A stretch of DNA of 64,000 nt from Vibrio sp. STUT-A11 (GCF_026000435.1 NZ_AP026764.1:1798001-1862000), one strand, 5' to 3'; shown: positions 23,977 to 33,138, counted from the stretch's first letter. The notes: a model not told the origin generated them from the letters alone. Numbers and translations: made by a program.

Positions 23977-25293
23977 TTAGAAGAAAGCTTCCATTCTGAA
24001 GCCGATACGCCATTCATTATCAACGTCTAAATCTGTGATTTCTTGGTCACCGCCGACGTACGCTACGCTGAAGTTTGTGATTGGTGCAATCCAAGGCAAT
24101 GTTTTTAGCTGAATGGAAGGACCAACAGCGATCTTATACATATTACCCGTATCACCTTCCACACCATTTCGGTTACTCATGTGTGCATAAATCGCTTCAT
24201 ACTGCATAGAAAGATGATTGGTTAGAGGCTGATAAACATTTACACCAGCAAACGCTTTTTGTTCAGTTTCTCCACCATAGTAGTATGATTTTGAAGGAAG
24301 ATATGGGTTGATATCCATCAACTCAGTGACACCACGCTCATCTTCGCGATCGGTGTATTCATAAGTTAATGCCGGTTCAATAGTAAAACCTTTAAATTGG
24401 TTAATCATACCGTAGTAAGAAGCACGCATTGATACATCGTCTTCTTCACTCAGTACTGTAATACGGTTGGTGTTTAAGTATGGAGCAATCACGCCTTTAC
24501 CTGCTTGAACGATAAAAGTGGAGCTACCATCCATGCCCATATAAGAACCAAACTTGTATTTACCAAATGCACTGAATGCGTCACGCTTGGTTCCGTAATG
24601 AGGAAGGTTTGGCACACCTTTATCATCTAAATAAGTAAATCTATCACTCAGTTCTTTTACGTAAGTTGCACCAAATTCTGCGTTACCAATTCGATATGCA
24701 AAATCAACCAGGTATCTTGATGGCTCGGCGGTTTTGTAAAACTCATCACTCCAACCTGATGGTTCATCCTGGTTGTAACCGATAGTTAAGTCGAAGTTGT
24801 CACTGTTGTAACCAAAACCCGCATCTGCATTAATTTCACGGATGTTGTAGGCAAAAATGCGAATTCGCTCACCGGTATATTTGCGCCCAGCCCAAACAAC
24901 TGCATCGCTCGGCAGAAAATCTAGGCCGCCGTATTGTGCATAGAGTTGTTGCGCTTCGACCCCTTTGTCTCCGTAACCAACAATTTCAAAAGTCAGGTCA
25001 GCCCACTGGCCCTCTTCTGCTACACCTTCCCAGCGCTTATTCATTGCGATTGCAGTGAACATGTCATGCCAGTAGCTGTTCGCCATGTCACCCATTTTAC
25101 CGCGAGGGTCTTGGTTTGGACCGGTTGGATCAATATGGAATGCTAGGTTTTTGGCTTTACCTGTTTCTGCGTGGAAGTCACTCGCCACCATTGCATAACC
25201 ATGGAACGTAAAACTGTCTTCAGCAAATGTAGGGACGGAAGCGGTTGCGGCAAGCGCTGCTGAAATTGCCACCACCAGGTTCAACTTTTTCAT
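23977..25293 (-). CDS. LamB-type carbohydrate porin
   Basis: A 438-residue outer-membrane protein with signal peptide (MKKLNLVVAISAALAATAS-VPTFA) and a mature part of alternating aromatic beta strands ending in FRMEAFF, a C-terminal Phe typical of porins. Features of the maltoporin superfamily include the early FTFHGYAMVASDFHAETG, AVVWAGRKYTGERIRIFAYNIREINADAGFGYN and a WRIGF strand at the end. It should admit oligosaccharides for the neighbouring PTS. It has its own copy of the 45-bp promoter element, which links it to the PTS genes. Confidence 0.88.
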   Translation of the reverse strand: MKKLNLVVAISAALAATASVPTFAEDSFTFHGYAMVASDFHAETGKAKNLAFHIDPTGPNQDPRGKMGDMANSYWHDMFTAIAMNKRWEGVAEEGQWADLTFEIVGYGDKGVEAQQLYAQYGGLDFLPSDAVVWAGRKYTGERIRIFAYNIREINADAGFGYNSDNFDLTIGYNQDEPSGWSDEFYKTAEPSRYLVDFAYRIGNAEFGATYVKELSDRFTYLDDKGVPNLPHYGTKRDAFSAFGKYKFGSYMGMDGSSTFIVQAGKGVIAPYLNTNRITVLSEEDDVSMRASYYGMINQFKGFTIEPALTYEYTDREDERGVTELMDINPYLPSKSYYYGGETEQKAFAGVNVYQPLTNHLSMQYEAIYAHMSNRNGVEGDTGNMYKIAVGPSIQLKTLPWIAPITNFSVAYVGGDQEITDLDVDNEWRIGFRMEAFF

Positions 25294-25430
25294 TTATGTT
25301 ACTCCGTTATATTTAATTATCCGAGATACCTTTATATTTATTTAATTGCTTATCTCAGTGTCATTGAATATCGCTAACTCTTTGAATTATTAGTTAGTCT
25401 GCAATCAATGGATCTATTATGTGGAATAAC

Positions 25431-25482
25431 GAATAAGATTGTTATAACTGATGTTGCAGTCGTATTTGTCGGTTGATGCACA
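25431..25482 (-). promoter_or_regulatory. Promoter with 45-bp AraC-type element, porin gene
   Basis: Second copy of the shared element (25438-25482). TGCA cores lie at 25455 and 25477, 22 bp apart. On the minus strand, CTGCAA (25454-25459) serves as -35 and TTATTC (25431-25436) as -10, spaced 17 bp. It begins about 135 bp upstream of the porin start. It is the closest match to the IIB copy: the block ATTGTTATAACTG is identical. Confidence 0.75.
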
Positions 25483-25600
25483 TTGTGAATTCGAAGACGA
25501 TTTAAATCACACTTCGATGGAATTAGGAGGAATCACAGTGGGTTTTTCATACATACCGTATAGAATAATTACTCTTATTTTCTCTAATCATTGAATAATA

Positions 25601-25630
25601 ATAAACCAGCATTCAAGCTGGTTTATTTAT
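25601..25630 (-). terminator. Terminator of the AraC gene at 25648
   Basis: AAACCAGC (25603-25610) and GCTGGTTT (25617-25624) with a 6-nt loop. On the minus strand it is followed by ATTATTATTC. It lies 20 bp after the AraC stop. Confidence 0.8.
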
Positions 25631-25647
25631 TTACAATTAAAAATAAG

Positions 25648-26619
25648 TTAACAAACAGGTTCTGTTTCGTCACTAGACCTAACGGAATCACGATATTCTT
25701 TTACGCTAACATTGTATTTATCTTTAAATACGCGATAAAAGTGAGAGGCATTTTCATAACCTGTCATATTAATCACGTCGATAATAGAGTGATCAGTATA
25801 CTTCAATAAATAGATAGCTCGCTCGATACGTTTTTCAATAACTAATTCACTGAATGTTTTCCCAGTGTAGCTCTTGAGCAACCGACTTACCTTGTAGTTC
25901 GGCTGATTGATTTTGTCAGCAATCACTTTAAGGCTCGCGTCTTGAAAGTTTTCATCAATGTACTTAAGGACTGTCAACGCTAAGGAATCAATATAGTTAG
26001 AGCTGATATAGTAATCTGTGTTATCTACATTGGACAACAAATCAGTGATCAGTAAGCCAACAAGAAAGTGAACTCGCATTTGCTTTAGTACTTTATCACT
26101 GTATATCTCATTGATAATTTTACATACTGAATACTGTATTTCTTGATCATGGCTGACTTTAAAGTGAACATGCTCACCTGATTTATTTTTCCCGTTAATA
26201 GAAGAAAGAATAAATTTAGTGATCAAGTTCTCATCATCAAATAGTGATATTAATCGAGCAATATAGTCTGCCTCAATAATAAAATTAATTATTATATCAT
26301 CTTCACCCGTCACATCTATTTGATGTTGAGCATATTGATTAAGCAGCAACATCTCACCAGCTTTTAGCTCGACACTTTTTCCATTAACAACTTGGCGCAT
26401 TGTACCGCTATACACATACACTAACTCAATATAGTCATGAGAGTGCATTGGCACTGCAATAAAACGAGTATGCTTCTCAATAAATATATGCCGGTCACGG
26501 TAGAAGTCACCTTCTAACCGTTTAAAAAACACCGGAGTAAAGTCAGGTTTATTCTCTAGGATCTCTAATTCTTTATCAGTATGTAAAAGCAATTGTTCAT
26601 GAACTTTTGAATTAAGCAT
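25648..26619 (-). CDS. AraC-family regulator of the rhamnoside PTS genes
   Basis: A 323-residue regulator with N-terminal cupin (HTRFIAVPMHSHDYIELVYV, GEMLLLNQYAQHQIDV) and two C-terminal helix-turn-helix motifs (LKVIADKINQPNYKVSRLLK; VINMTGYENASHFYRVFKDK). The gene is richer in A+T than its neighbours, and its body (residues 100-210) looks more like Firmicutes sugar regulators, which may indicate transfer. It follows the rhamnosidase by 13 bp, so it is made from the IIC-rhamnosidase-araC operon and could activate that operon, IIB and the porin through the 45-bp element. That link is inferred from position and site architecture. Confidence 0.85.
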   Translation of the reverse strand: MLNSKVHEQLLLHTDKELEILENKPDFTPVFFKRLEGDFYRDRHIFIEKHTRFIAVPMHSHDYIELVYVYSGTMRQVVNGKSVELKAGEMLLLNQYAQHQIDVTGEDDIIINFIIEADYIARLISLFDDENLITKFILSSINGKNKSGEHVHFKVSHDQEIQYSVCKIINEIYSDKVLKQMRVHFLVGLLITDLLSNVDNTDYYISSNYIDSLALTVLKYIDENFQDASLKVIADKINQPNYKVSRLLKSYTGKTFSELVIEKRIERAIYLLKYTDHSIIDVINMTGYENASHFYRVFKDKYNVSVKEYRDSVRSSDETEPVC

Positions 26620-26632
26620 AATAAGCCTTTGA

Positions 26633-29293
26633 TCAACAAAAATCGTCCATGAATAATAAACCAGTCTTCAATGTAAGTTGCAACGCTGTCGTTTCGGATA
26701 TGTCGTACTGTACGTAATTTTCACCGACGAGTTCAGCTGTCAGATGACGCACGGCCTCCCGCCACTCTTTCGGTAATATCAAACGAGCAGATTTTAATCC
26801 GACTGGCACGTGAACCGTCAAGGTAATACAACCACTTTGCTCACGTTGCCACCCACAACGGATTTCACCACGTACTGATTGGAAGCGACAGTCAACGCCA
26901 CTAACTTGAGGTTCAAAAAATGGCTTGATCGTGACTCGGTCTGCCGCACAGGCGTCAGAATCGACTAATATCCCCCCAAGTGCGCTATAGAACCATGATA
27001 CATATGAGCTAAACATGGCATGATTACAAGAGCCATTGTCGTTATCGCCGAAAAACTCATTCAGCGAGCCACTACCATCCTGCAACATACTCGGGATGCC
27101 GATTGTATTATTAAGCCAAGGGTAAATCAGTTGGTTGAGATCATAAAGATTAGCGATTTGGTAAAAGAAACTTTGACCAAAAATACCACACTCGATATCA
27201 AAACCTGCGTCTTGCACTAAACCTTTCAGATCTGAAATCAGCTGGCTTGGCTCACTCTCTAACTCAAAATAAAGCGCAAAAACATAACTGGTCTGGCTGC
27301 GGTCAGCGTAGCTGCCGTCGTCATTACGATACTGCTTGATCAGACTAGTTTTATATTCCAACGCCTGCTGATTGTATCTGACATATTTTTCTTCCCAACC
27401 CGCAACCTGACAGAGTTCAGCCAGTAACCTAAGATGGTAGTAATAGAAACAAGCAGCCGTAAAAGAAAGCGCCGGTGAGCCGTTTTTGATGTTACTCTTA
27501 TCCGCGACCTTACTTCCCCAGTCACCCAAGCAGAATTGAGCAAGATTTTCTTGATCAAGCGTATTTAAGTGAGCCATTTGACACTCTAGAGCAGGAAGCA
27601 GTTCAGTCACCAAAGCTGCATTACCATAATATTGATAATGGGTTTTGAGCAGATAAGGGACGGCTAATTGCCAGCCAAGCGGTCCTGCGCCCTCGCCCGT
27701 ACCTTTGGTTTGAATGCCCATAAAGGGCGCGGTTTCAGGGAATCCACCATTCACTCTCTGCTCAGCAACAAAATCTTTAATGGTTTTTTCATAAAGCTGT
27801 GCTGAGTTAAACATCATCGCTTGTGAATGCGCTAACGCGACCATATCACCGCCGTAAGCAAGCCTTTCACGCGCGCAGTCTTCAATAACAGAGTGGATGT
27901 TATTTAGCTTAGTAATCTCGGCAGCATGGTATAGGCGATGAATATTATCATCCGAGCAGGAAAAATAACCGGTTGATGACAACAAGGTATTCGCGTACAC
28001 CGCCTTGATATGCTGTAACTGCTCAAGTGCAATACCGGTCACCTGAACATATCGAAATGAATGGTAGGTGTAACGGTTAATGAAATGCATTTTCCCGGCA
28101 CGACAGATACAACGGTCTCGTTGATCACCACGCTCAGGTGCACCAGCGCCGCCCGGCACAATAACATTTGGCTCGACTTCTTTACCAACAAAGCCGGCCA
28201 GCGTTGAATCAGTGTCTAAAGTATCGTTTGCGGCAAGTTGTTCGCTGTATAAAAACTCAACTTCATCACCTTCTTGTGCCGTAAACTCGACATCAATAAA
28301 ACCACTAACCATGGTGCCAAAATCAACAATATGATCAGTGGCTGAAAGCGAGTAAATGTGCTTTGCACTCACTTCTTCACTGCGACAGATCTTATCAAGA
28401 TTGCTTGGCTTTAATACGCCTTTAGGACCTTGACTAATAACAGTAGGCTCCCACACTGGATTCACCAAACGATTATTCGCTTGTTCGATCAACCTGAAGT
28501 CTATCAACTCACCTAAATAGAGGTTGTTGAAGAGATATGGACCGTTGGTACATTCCCAACTTGAGTCCGTTGATACGACCACACATTTACCATCGTGCTC
28601 TTTAAGTACGATATCGGCAAGTAACGTCGGCTGACCTGTCGTCAGGTTCTGTCGTAAGTTATATTTACCAAACAGAGTCAAAGGTGCTGGGTTATACCAA
28701 CCATTGGCAAGTTCCACGACGATCTCATTGTCACCCTGGTGCAGATAGGTTGAAATATCAAAGGAATCGTAATACACCAACTCTGCATAATTGGTCCAAT
28801 CGTTATTCAATTCATAGTTTGAAACTTTCTGACCATTTATAAAAAGTGTGTAATACCCCAAACCCACGATATGAATCAATGCTTCCTGTGTTTGCTCGGT
28901 TATCGTGAACTGCTTTCTGAATACTGGATTATGGCAATCTTCATAGTAGTGTTCATCAGTGACAAGCGGTGAGTTAGCAGAGATCCAACTCCCGTTGAAC
29001 TCACCTTTATTACCACTGATTAGTGAAGCATTAAGAACTTGAACCTCACCATCAACACCATAAACAGTGACTTCAATATCGTAGCAGCAGCTTGCGGTTA
29101 GCTCTATATCAGACAAGGTATAGCAACTCTCGTTGCTATACTCTTCTGCGATGTGAGCCGTTTGAAAATTGCTGAAAAGCTTAAAGGTAAAGTGTGACTG
29201 TTTAAAGTCCACCAGCCATCGACACTGGACCGGAAGTGTATCGATAGTCATTAATTCATGCTTTCCATTAACTGTTAGGCTATTCATCATCAT
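26633..29293 (-). CDS. Alpha-L-rhamnosidase (GH78-type, cytoplasmic)
   Basis: An 886-residue protein with the GH78 layout. N-terminal beta-sandwich domains (residues ~1-330, including FRKQFTITEQTQEALIHIVG) are followed by an (alpha/alpha)6 catalytic barrel with IEDCARERLAYGGDMVA and CLGDWG, where the catalytic Asp/Glu residues of the family lie, and by a C-terminal beta domain (LTVHVPVGLKSA). No signal peptide is present, so substrate must be imported first. It releases terminal alpha-L-rhamnose, which rhaBAD then degrades. The gene starts 5 bp after the IIC stop and 13 bp before araC. Exact linkage specificity cannot be read. Confidence 0.85.
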   Translation of the reverse strand: MMMNSLTVNGKHELMTIDTLPVQCRWLVDFKQSHFTFKLFSNFQTAHIAEEYSNESCYTLSDIELTASCCYDIEVTVYGVDGEVQVLNASLISGNKGEFNGSWISANSPLVTDEHYYEDCHNPVFRKQFTITEQTQEALIHIVGLGYYTLFINGQKVSNYELNNDWTNYAELVYYDSFDISTYLHQGDNEIVVELANGWYNPAPLTLFGKYNLRQNLTTGQPTLLADIVLKEHDGKCVVVSTDSSWECTNGPYLFNNLYLGELIDFRLIEQANNRLVNPVWEPTVISQGPKGVLKPSNLDKICRSEEVSAKHIYSLSATDHIVDFGTMVSGFIDVEFTAQEGDEVEFLYSEQLAANDTLDTDSTLAGFVGKEVEPNVIVPGGAGAPERGDQRDRCICRAGKMHFINRYTYHSFRYVQVTGIALEQLQHIKAVYANTLLSSTGYFSCSDDNIHRLYHAAEITKLNNIHSVIEDCARERLAYGGDMVALAHSQAMMFNSAQLYEKTIKDFVAEQRVNGGFPETAPFMGIQTKGTGEGAGPLGWQLAVPYLLKTHYQYYGNAALVTELLPALECQMAHLNTLDQENLAQFCLGDWGSKVADKSNIKNGSPALSFTAACFYYYHLRLLAELCQVAGWEEKYVRYNQQALEYKTSLIKQYRNDDGSYADRSQTSYVFALYFELESEPSQLISDLKGLVQDAGFDIECGIFGQSFFYQIANLYDLNQLIYPWLNNTIGIPSMLQDGSGSLNEFFGDNDNGSCNHAMFSSYVSWFYSALGGILVDSDACAADRVTIKPFFEPQVSGVDCRFQSVRGEIRCGWQREQSGCITLTVHVPVGLKSARLILPKEWREAVRHLTAELVGENYVQYDISETTALQLTLKTGLLFMDDFC

Positions 29294-29298
29294 AAAAC

Positions 29299-30645
29299 TT
29301 ATGCGCTCACTTCAGATGACTGTTCAGCGTCAAATTGTTCACGAGCACGTTTCTGCTCGGCAATCTGAGCTTGTCTCTCTTCTTCAGTTTCTTCAGCAAA
29401 AGCAATGCGATCGGCAATCTTGAAGAAGAAGTACCAGCCAGCGAAGCGGATAAACAGCGCGACGAACTGGAATGCAGCAATCTTCCAGCTACCCTGCATA
29501 AAGCCCGATACGATAACTGGCATACCGGCAGGTGTCATAACACCAGCAACCGCAGGAAGAATACCTGCCACTGTTAAGTAGTATGCAGCGCCAAGAAGAA
29601 CGGCATTAAGCAGAATGTAAGGAATAGCAAGCGCAAAGTTCATTACCAGTGGCACACCGTATGCCATTGGTTCACCGATAGTAAATACCGCAGGTGGTAG
29701 CGAGATGCGGCCCAGTGTTTTGTAACGCTGGCTTCGAGCCATAAACGCAAGCATAAAGGCAAGTGGTAACAAATCACCCGCAGTGTATGTCATAAAGAAA
29801 GCGAAGCCAGTGATGTTTGGCGTTGGTGCGCCAGACGAAAATGCCGCTAGCTGAGCTGCGTCCATGGCAAACCAAATTGGAGCAACAACACCTAACGTGA
29901 TGGCATGACCATGCAGACCAAAGAACCAAAGTAACTGTACAACGATTGAAACCACAATCACTGAACCAATGCCAGCACCAAGATCCGTCAGCGGAGCCTG
30001 AATAATACCGTAGATGATTTCGTGTACACTACCAAGATCGTTGATAGTGATGGTTGCCGACAACACAGTGAAAGCGGTTAAAATCACCAGGCCAGGAATA
30101 AGTGCAGAGAACGATTTAGAGATAAACTCAGGCACACCATCCGGCATGCGTATGATCAGCCCTTTCTTAGTGATCCAGACGAAAGTACGCGCTGAAATAA
30201 ATGCAACCATGATCCCCGTAAACAAGCCCATCGCACCGAGCCAGGTGTTCGGGATTGAGTAAGCTTGTCCTAGAGGTCCCATCTCACCCAGTTCGTACGG
30301 GGTAAGAATAAAGAACGATATCATGGAGATCAAACCAGCCGTGAACCCATCAACATCGAAGCTTTTAGCGACATTATAAGCAATAGAAAAGGCGACAAGT
30401 ACTGCCAGGAAGTTGTTGGTAAAGTTGATTGGAATATCGAAAAACTGACCCAGTCCGTGACGTAAGATGAAGTCTTGATAAGCTGGTATTGGTAAGACTT
30501 TTAGCAGCGTTGCGAAAGAACTCATAATGGTAGCAGGCAGCACCATCATCATGCCTTTCATAATGGATTGCAAATATCTGTTTTGCCCGATTTTCTGCAT
30601 AACAGCCATTAAGCCATCCTGCATTTTGCTTGTATCAATATTCAT
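29299..30645 (-). CDS. PTS lactose/cellobiose-type EIIC
   Basis: A ~448-residue integral membrane permease of the CelB/ChbC family. About ten hydrophobic segments, the conserved QLLWFFGLHGHAI loop, PPAVFTIGEPMAYGVPLVMN and a charged C-terminal tail (AEETEEERQAQIAEQKRARE) are seen. ATG 30645 is preferred over the longer frame (30663), as MNIDTSKMQDGL starts like other CelB proteins. It is the only IIC of this type in the window and so partners the distant IIB and IIA. It is first in IIC-rhamnosidase-araC, downstream of the third copy of the 45-bp element. Confidence 0.92.
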   Translation of the reverse strand: MNIDTSKMQDGLMAVMQKIGQNRYLQSIMKGMMMVLPATIMSSFATLLKVLPIPAYQDFILRHGLGQFFDIPINFTNNFLAVLVAFSIAYNVAKSFDVDGFTAGLISMISFFILTPYELGEMGPLGQAYSIPNTWLGAMGLFTGIMVAFISARTFVWITKKGLIIRMPDGVPEFISKSFSALIPGLVILTAFTVLSATITINDLGSVHEIIYGIIQAPLTDLGAGIGSVIVVSIVVQLLWFFGLHGHAITLGVVAPIWFAMDAAQLAAFSSGAPTPNITGFAFFMTYTAGDLLPLAFMLAFMARSQRYKTLGRISLPPAVFTIGEPMAYGVPLVMNFALAIPYILLNAVLLGAAYYLTVAGILPAVAGVMTPAGMPVIVSGFMQGSWKIAAFQFVALFIRFAGWYFFFKIADRIAFAEETEEERQAQIAEQKRAREQFDAEQSSEVSA

Positions 30646-30752
30646 AATTCCGACCATTTTCAATAAGTTATAATAACTGTCTAATTGTTAGTGAGTCCAA
30701 AAGGCACTGTCTAGTGCCTAGTCATCTCGATAGTGAGATAATAAAAACATCG

Positions 30753-30804
30753 ATTAAATACCGTAATAACGGTTGTTGCATCCCTACATGACCGTCCTTG
30801 CAAA
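30753..30804 (-). promoter_or_regulatory. Promoter with 45-bp AraC-type element, PTS IIC operon
   Basis: Third and most divergent copy (30760-30804). TGCA cores at 30777 and 30799 are again 22 bp apart. On the minus strand ATGCAA (30776-30781) and TTTAAT (30753-30758) form -35/-10 with 17-bp spacing. It starts about 110 bp before the IIC start codon. TAATAAC and TTGTTGCA are retained from the other two copies. Confidence 0.7.
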
Positions 30805-30991
30805 CTGTGGACTAAGGGTTTAATGGCTCAAAATAACAAGGTGGAATAGATATGTTGATCACAACATTTTGGGTTGGAGTGCGAAAAATATTCATCGCTA
30901 AACCGTTTTTTATACGTAGAAGGGAGTTATAAAAGCCCCACCTAGCATTCTGAGGTGATTCGAACGCTCTGACTGAGGCTTATCAGAAACT

Positions 30992-31963
30992 TTACATTGG
31001 AGAACCAGCCAGGCTCTGTCTCAAATATGCACCAGCACCAACAAGGCCGAGTTCTTTGTGCGTGACCACATAAGCAGGGATATCTTTTAGATAATCAACA
31101 AAACGTCCTTTATCTTCAAACGCTTCACGAAACCCTGAATCAATAAAGAACTCTATAAATCTTGGAACAATACCACCAGCAATATAAACACCGCCAAATG
31201 CGCCAGAGGTTAATGCCAGGTTGCCGCCAAAGCGCCCCATAAGGATAGAGAACAACTGCAATGTCCGGACACACTCTTGGTTGCTTGCATCTAGCGCCTG
31301 CTGAGCAATTTGCTTCGCTTCTAAAGTCGGTAAAGCAGACGAATTCTGACTAGCAACAAACTGATAAATGTTTTCAATGCCCTGCCCTGATAAACAACGT
31401 TCAGCTGATACCCTGCCAAAATTCGCACGCAGGTACTGGATAAGTTCATCCTCTTCAGGCGTACACGGCGCAAGGTCAACATGGCCACCTTCTCCTGGAA
31501 TACTGTGCCAGAAACCTTCTATATTCACCAGTTGAGCAACACCTAACCCGGTACCTGCGCCATAGATTGCAATCGGTTTACCTTCTACCGGGTCTTTCCC
31601 ACCGATCTGAATACGCTCTTCCGCTTTTAGCTGCGGTATAGCAAAAGCAACCGCCGTAAAATCATTAATCACTTTTAATTCAGACAGCCCTAAATTGTGT
31701 TTCATTTCAGAAATAGAGAATGCCCAATGATGATTTGTCATCGAAACCCAATCTCCGGTGACCGGACAAGCAATCGCAATACAGGCCGGTGAGATTGGAG
31801 TGTCGTGACGATCAAGGTATTTGCGAATCACAATTTCCAGCGTTTCATATTCGGCAGCAGGGTAAGTCACGATATCGCTGATCGCCCCTGTCGCTAACTC
31901 GCAAAGTGCTAAACGAGCGTTGGTTCCCCCGATATCCCCAACCAAGGCATACTGTTCCGACAT
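30992..31963 (-). CDS. glk: Glucokinase
   Basis: A 323-residue ROK-unrelated bacterial glucokinase: LVGDIGGTNARLALCEL (ATP phosphate-binding), VINDFTAVAFAIP with the catalytic Asp, GAGTGLGVAQLV, and the PGEGGHVDLAP sugar-binding motif. It phosphorylates free glucose to glucose 6-phosphate in the cytoplasm. In this locus it could capture glucose set free by rhamnosidase or imported unphosphorylated, or serve the LacI-controlled cluster next door. A LacI-type operator at 32044-32057 lies 80 bp upstream. Confidence 0.92.
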   Translation of the reverse strand: MSEQYALVGDIGGTNARLALCELATGAISDIVTYPAAEYETLEIVIRKYLDRHDTPISPACIAIACPVTGDWVSMTNHHWAFSISEMKHNLGLSELKVINDFTAVAFAIPQLKAEERIQIGGKDPVEGKPIAIYGAGTGLGVAQLVNIEGFWHSIPGEGGHVDLAPCTPEEDELIQYLRANFGRVSAERCLSGQGIENIYQFVASQNSSALPTLEAKQIAQQALDASNQECVRTLQLFSILMGRFGGNLALTSGAFGGVYIAGGIVPRFIEFFIDSGFREAFEDKGRFVDYLKDIPAYVVTHKELGLVGAGAYLRQSLAGSPM

Positions 31964-32043
31964 TACTTCTCCTTAATAATACTCAAAAACAATCACGTGT
32001 ATTTATTGGCGATAAACGCTCTCAAAACACCAAATGTAACAAC

Positions 32044-32057
32044 ATGAAACGTTACAT
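32044..32057. promoter_or_regulatory. Candidate LacI-family operator before glk
   Basis: ATGAAAC|GTTACAT is a 14-bp near-palindrome with one mismatched pair and the central CG typical of LacI/GalR operators. It is nested in a wider repeat ATGTAAC-N10-GTTACAT (32034-32057). A similar site lies at 33338-33349 on the other side of the lacI-type gene. Confidence 0.5.
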
Positions 32058-32074
32058 ACAAAACACAAATTCGT

Positions 32075-32106
32075 CAACGCTCAACAATCCGGAATCGTGA
32101 GCGTTG
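32075..32106 (-). terminator. Hairpin after the LacI-type gene
   Basis: CAACGCTCA (32075-32083) and TGAGCGTTG (32098-32106) are perfect arms with a 14-nt loop, 45 bp past the regulator stop. A T-run is lacking, so termination is uncertain. Confidence 0.4.
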
Positions 32107-32151
32107 CAACGTAATAATTGCAATTAAATATAGCAGAGGGAAGCAGGTAGG

Positions 32152-33138
32152 TTACGCTGAATGTCTTACCATCAGAGAATGGTGGATGATTTTCGATGTT
32201 GCAGTGTTGCCTTCAATACGTTGAGTCAGCATTTTCATTGCCGCCTGGCCCATTTCAAAGGTTGGCTGCTGAATGGTCGTCAGGGATGGCTCAAACATAT
32301 CTGAAATTGGAATATCATCGAAACCAACCACAGCCACATCTTGAGGAACCGCTTTACCCATTCGGAACAGCGCTTTCATAACACCAATCGCCAGCATATC
32401 TGAAACAGCAAAAATAGCGGTTGGTGGTGAAGGTAACGTCAACAGGCGTCGCGCCGCTAACTCACCCAGAGGATAATCAATGCCGCCCATCGACTGAACG
32501 TAACCTTCTTCGATGGTTAACCCTGATGATTTCATGGCACTGATAAAGCCTTCGCGACGCTGTTGAGCATAGATATAGCGTTCATCAGAGTTCACTAACG
32601 CAATGCGTTTATGCCCTTTAGATACAAGGTATAGAACCGCATCTTCAGCCGCTTGTTTGTGGTCAATACTCACGTAAGCAACCTGCGAATCTGGCACATA
32701 CTCAGAGCAAGCAACCCAAGGCAAGTGCACAATACGCTCAGGTAACTCTAACTGTGCCATCATTGGATCAAGGCTAATGACACCAGCAACTTGCTTCTGT
32801 TCCAGCATGTCGAGATACTTGAGTTCTTCCCAACCATCCCCTTCTGTATTGGTTAAAATGACAGAGAAGTTGTGTTCACGGGCAGCAGCTTCAATACCAT
32901 TTACGATACCGCTATAAAACGGGTTCTCAATATTAGGTACCAGTACCATCACGAGTTTTGTCCCGCTCAGTTTCATAACCGGATTACTTTCAGGCAGTTG
33001 GTAGCCCAAAGTTTCAATGGCTTGTTTCACCTTTTCCCGGGTTTGTGGGCGAATCGACTGGCTATCATTAAGTACCCGCGAAACCGTTGCTGTGGATACA
33101 CCAGCATATTTAGCCACATCAGCGACAGATGGACGCAT
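32152..33138 (-). CDS. LacI-family repressor
   Basis: A 328-residue LacI/GalR protein. The helix-turn-helix and hinge are at residues 1-55 (VADVAKYAGVSTATVSRVLN), followed by a periplasmic-binding-protein-like effector domain with VVGFDDIPISDMFEPSLTTI near 270. It lies between glk and the divergent Gfo/Idh-permease-isomerase operon, and similar candidate operators are found before both. It is not close enough to a known specific repressor to name the effector; a sugar from the divergent pathway is likely. Confidence 0.9.
   Translation of the reverse strand: MRPSVADVAKYAGVSTATVSRVLNDSQSIRPQTREKVKQAIETLGYQLPESNPVMKLSGTKLVMVLVPNIENPFYSGIVNGIEAAAREHNFSVILTNTEGDGWEELKYLDMLEQKQVAGVISLDPMMAQLELPERIVHLPWVACSEYVPDSQVAYVSIDHKQAAEDAVLYLVSKGHKRIALVNSDERYIYAQQRREGFISAMKSSGLTIEEGYVQSMGGIDYPLGELAARRLLTLPSPPTAIFAVSDMLAIGVMKALFRMGKAVPQDVAVVGFDDIPISDMFEPSLTTIQQPTFEMGQAAMKMLTQRIEGNTATSKIIHHSLMVRHSA

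Noticed and set aside
26633..29293. Reading the rhamnosidase as a secreted enzyme
   Set aside because: The N-terminus (MMMNSLTVNGKHELMTID) has no hydrophobic segment, and the gene lies 5 bp after PTS IIC, leaving no room for an upstream signal sequence.
30852..30867. ATGTTG-ATCA-CAACAT palindrome upstream of the IIC promoter as a CRP site
   Set aside because: Only one half resembles TGTGA and the 6-bp spacing of the CRP consensus is not met; it may still be an operator of another kind.
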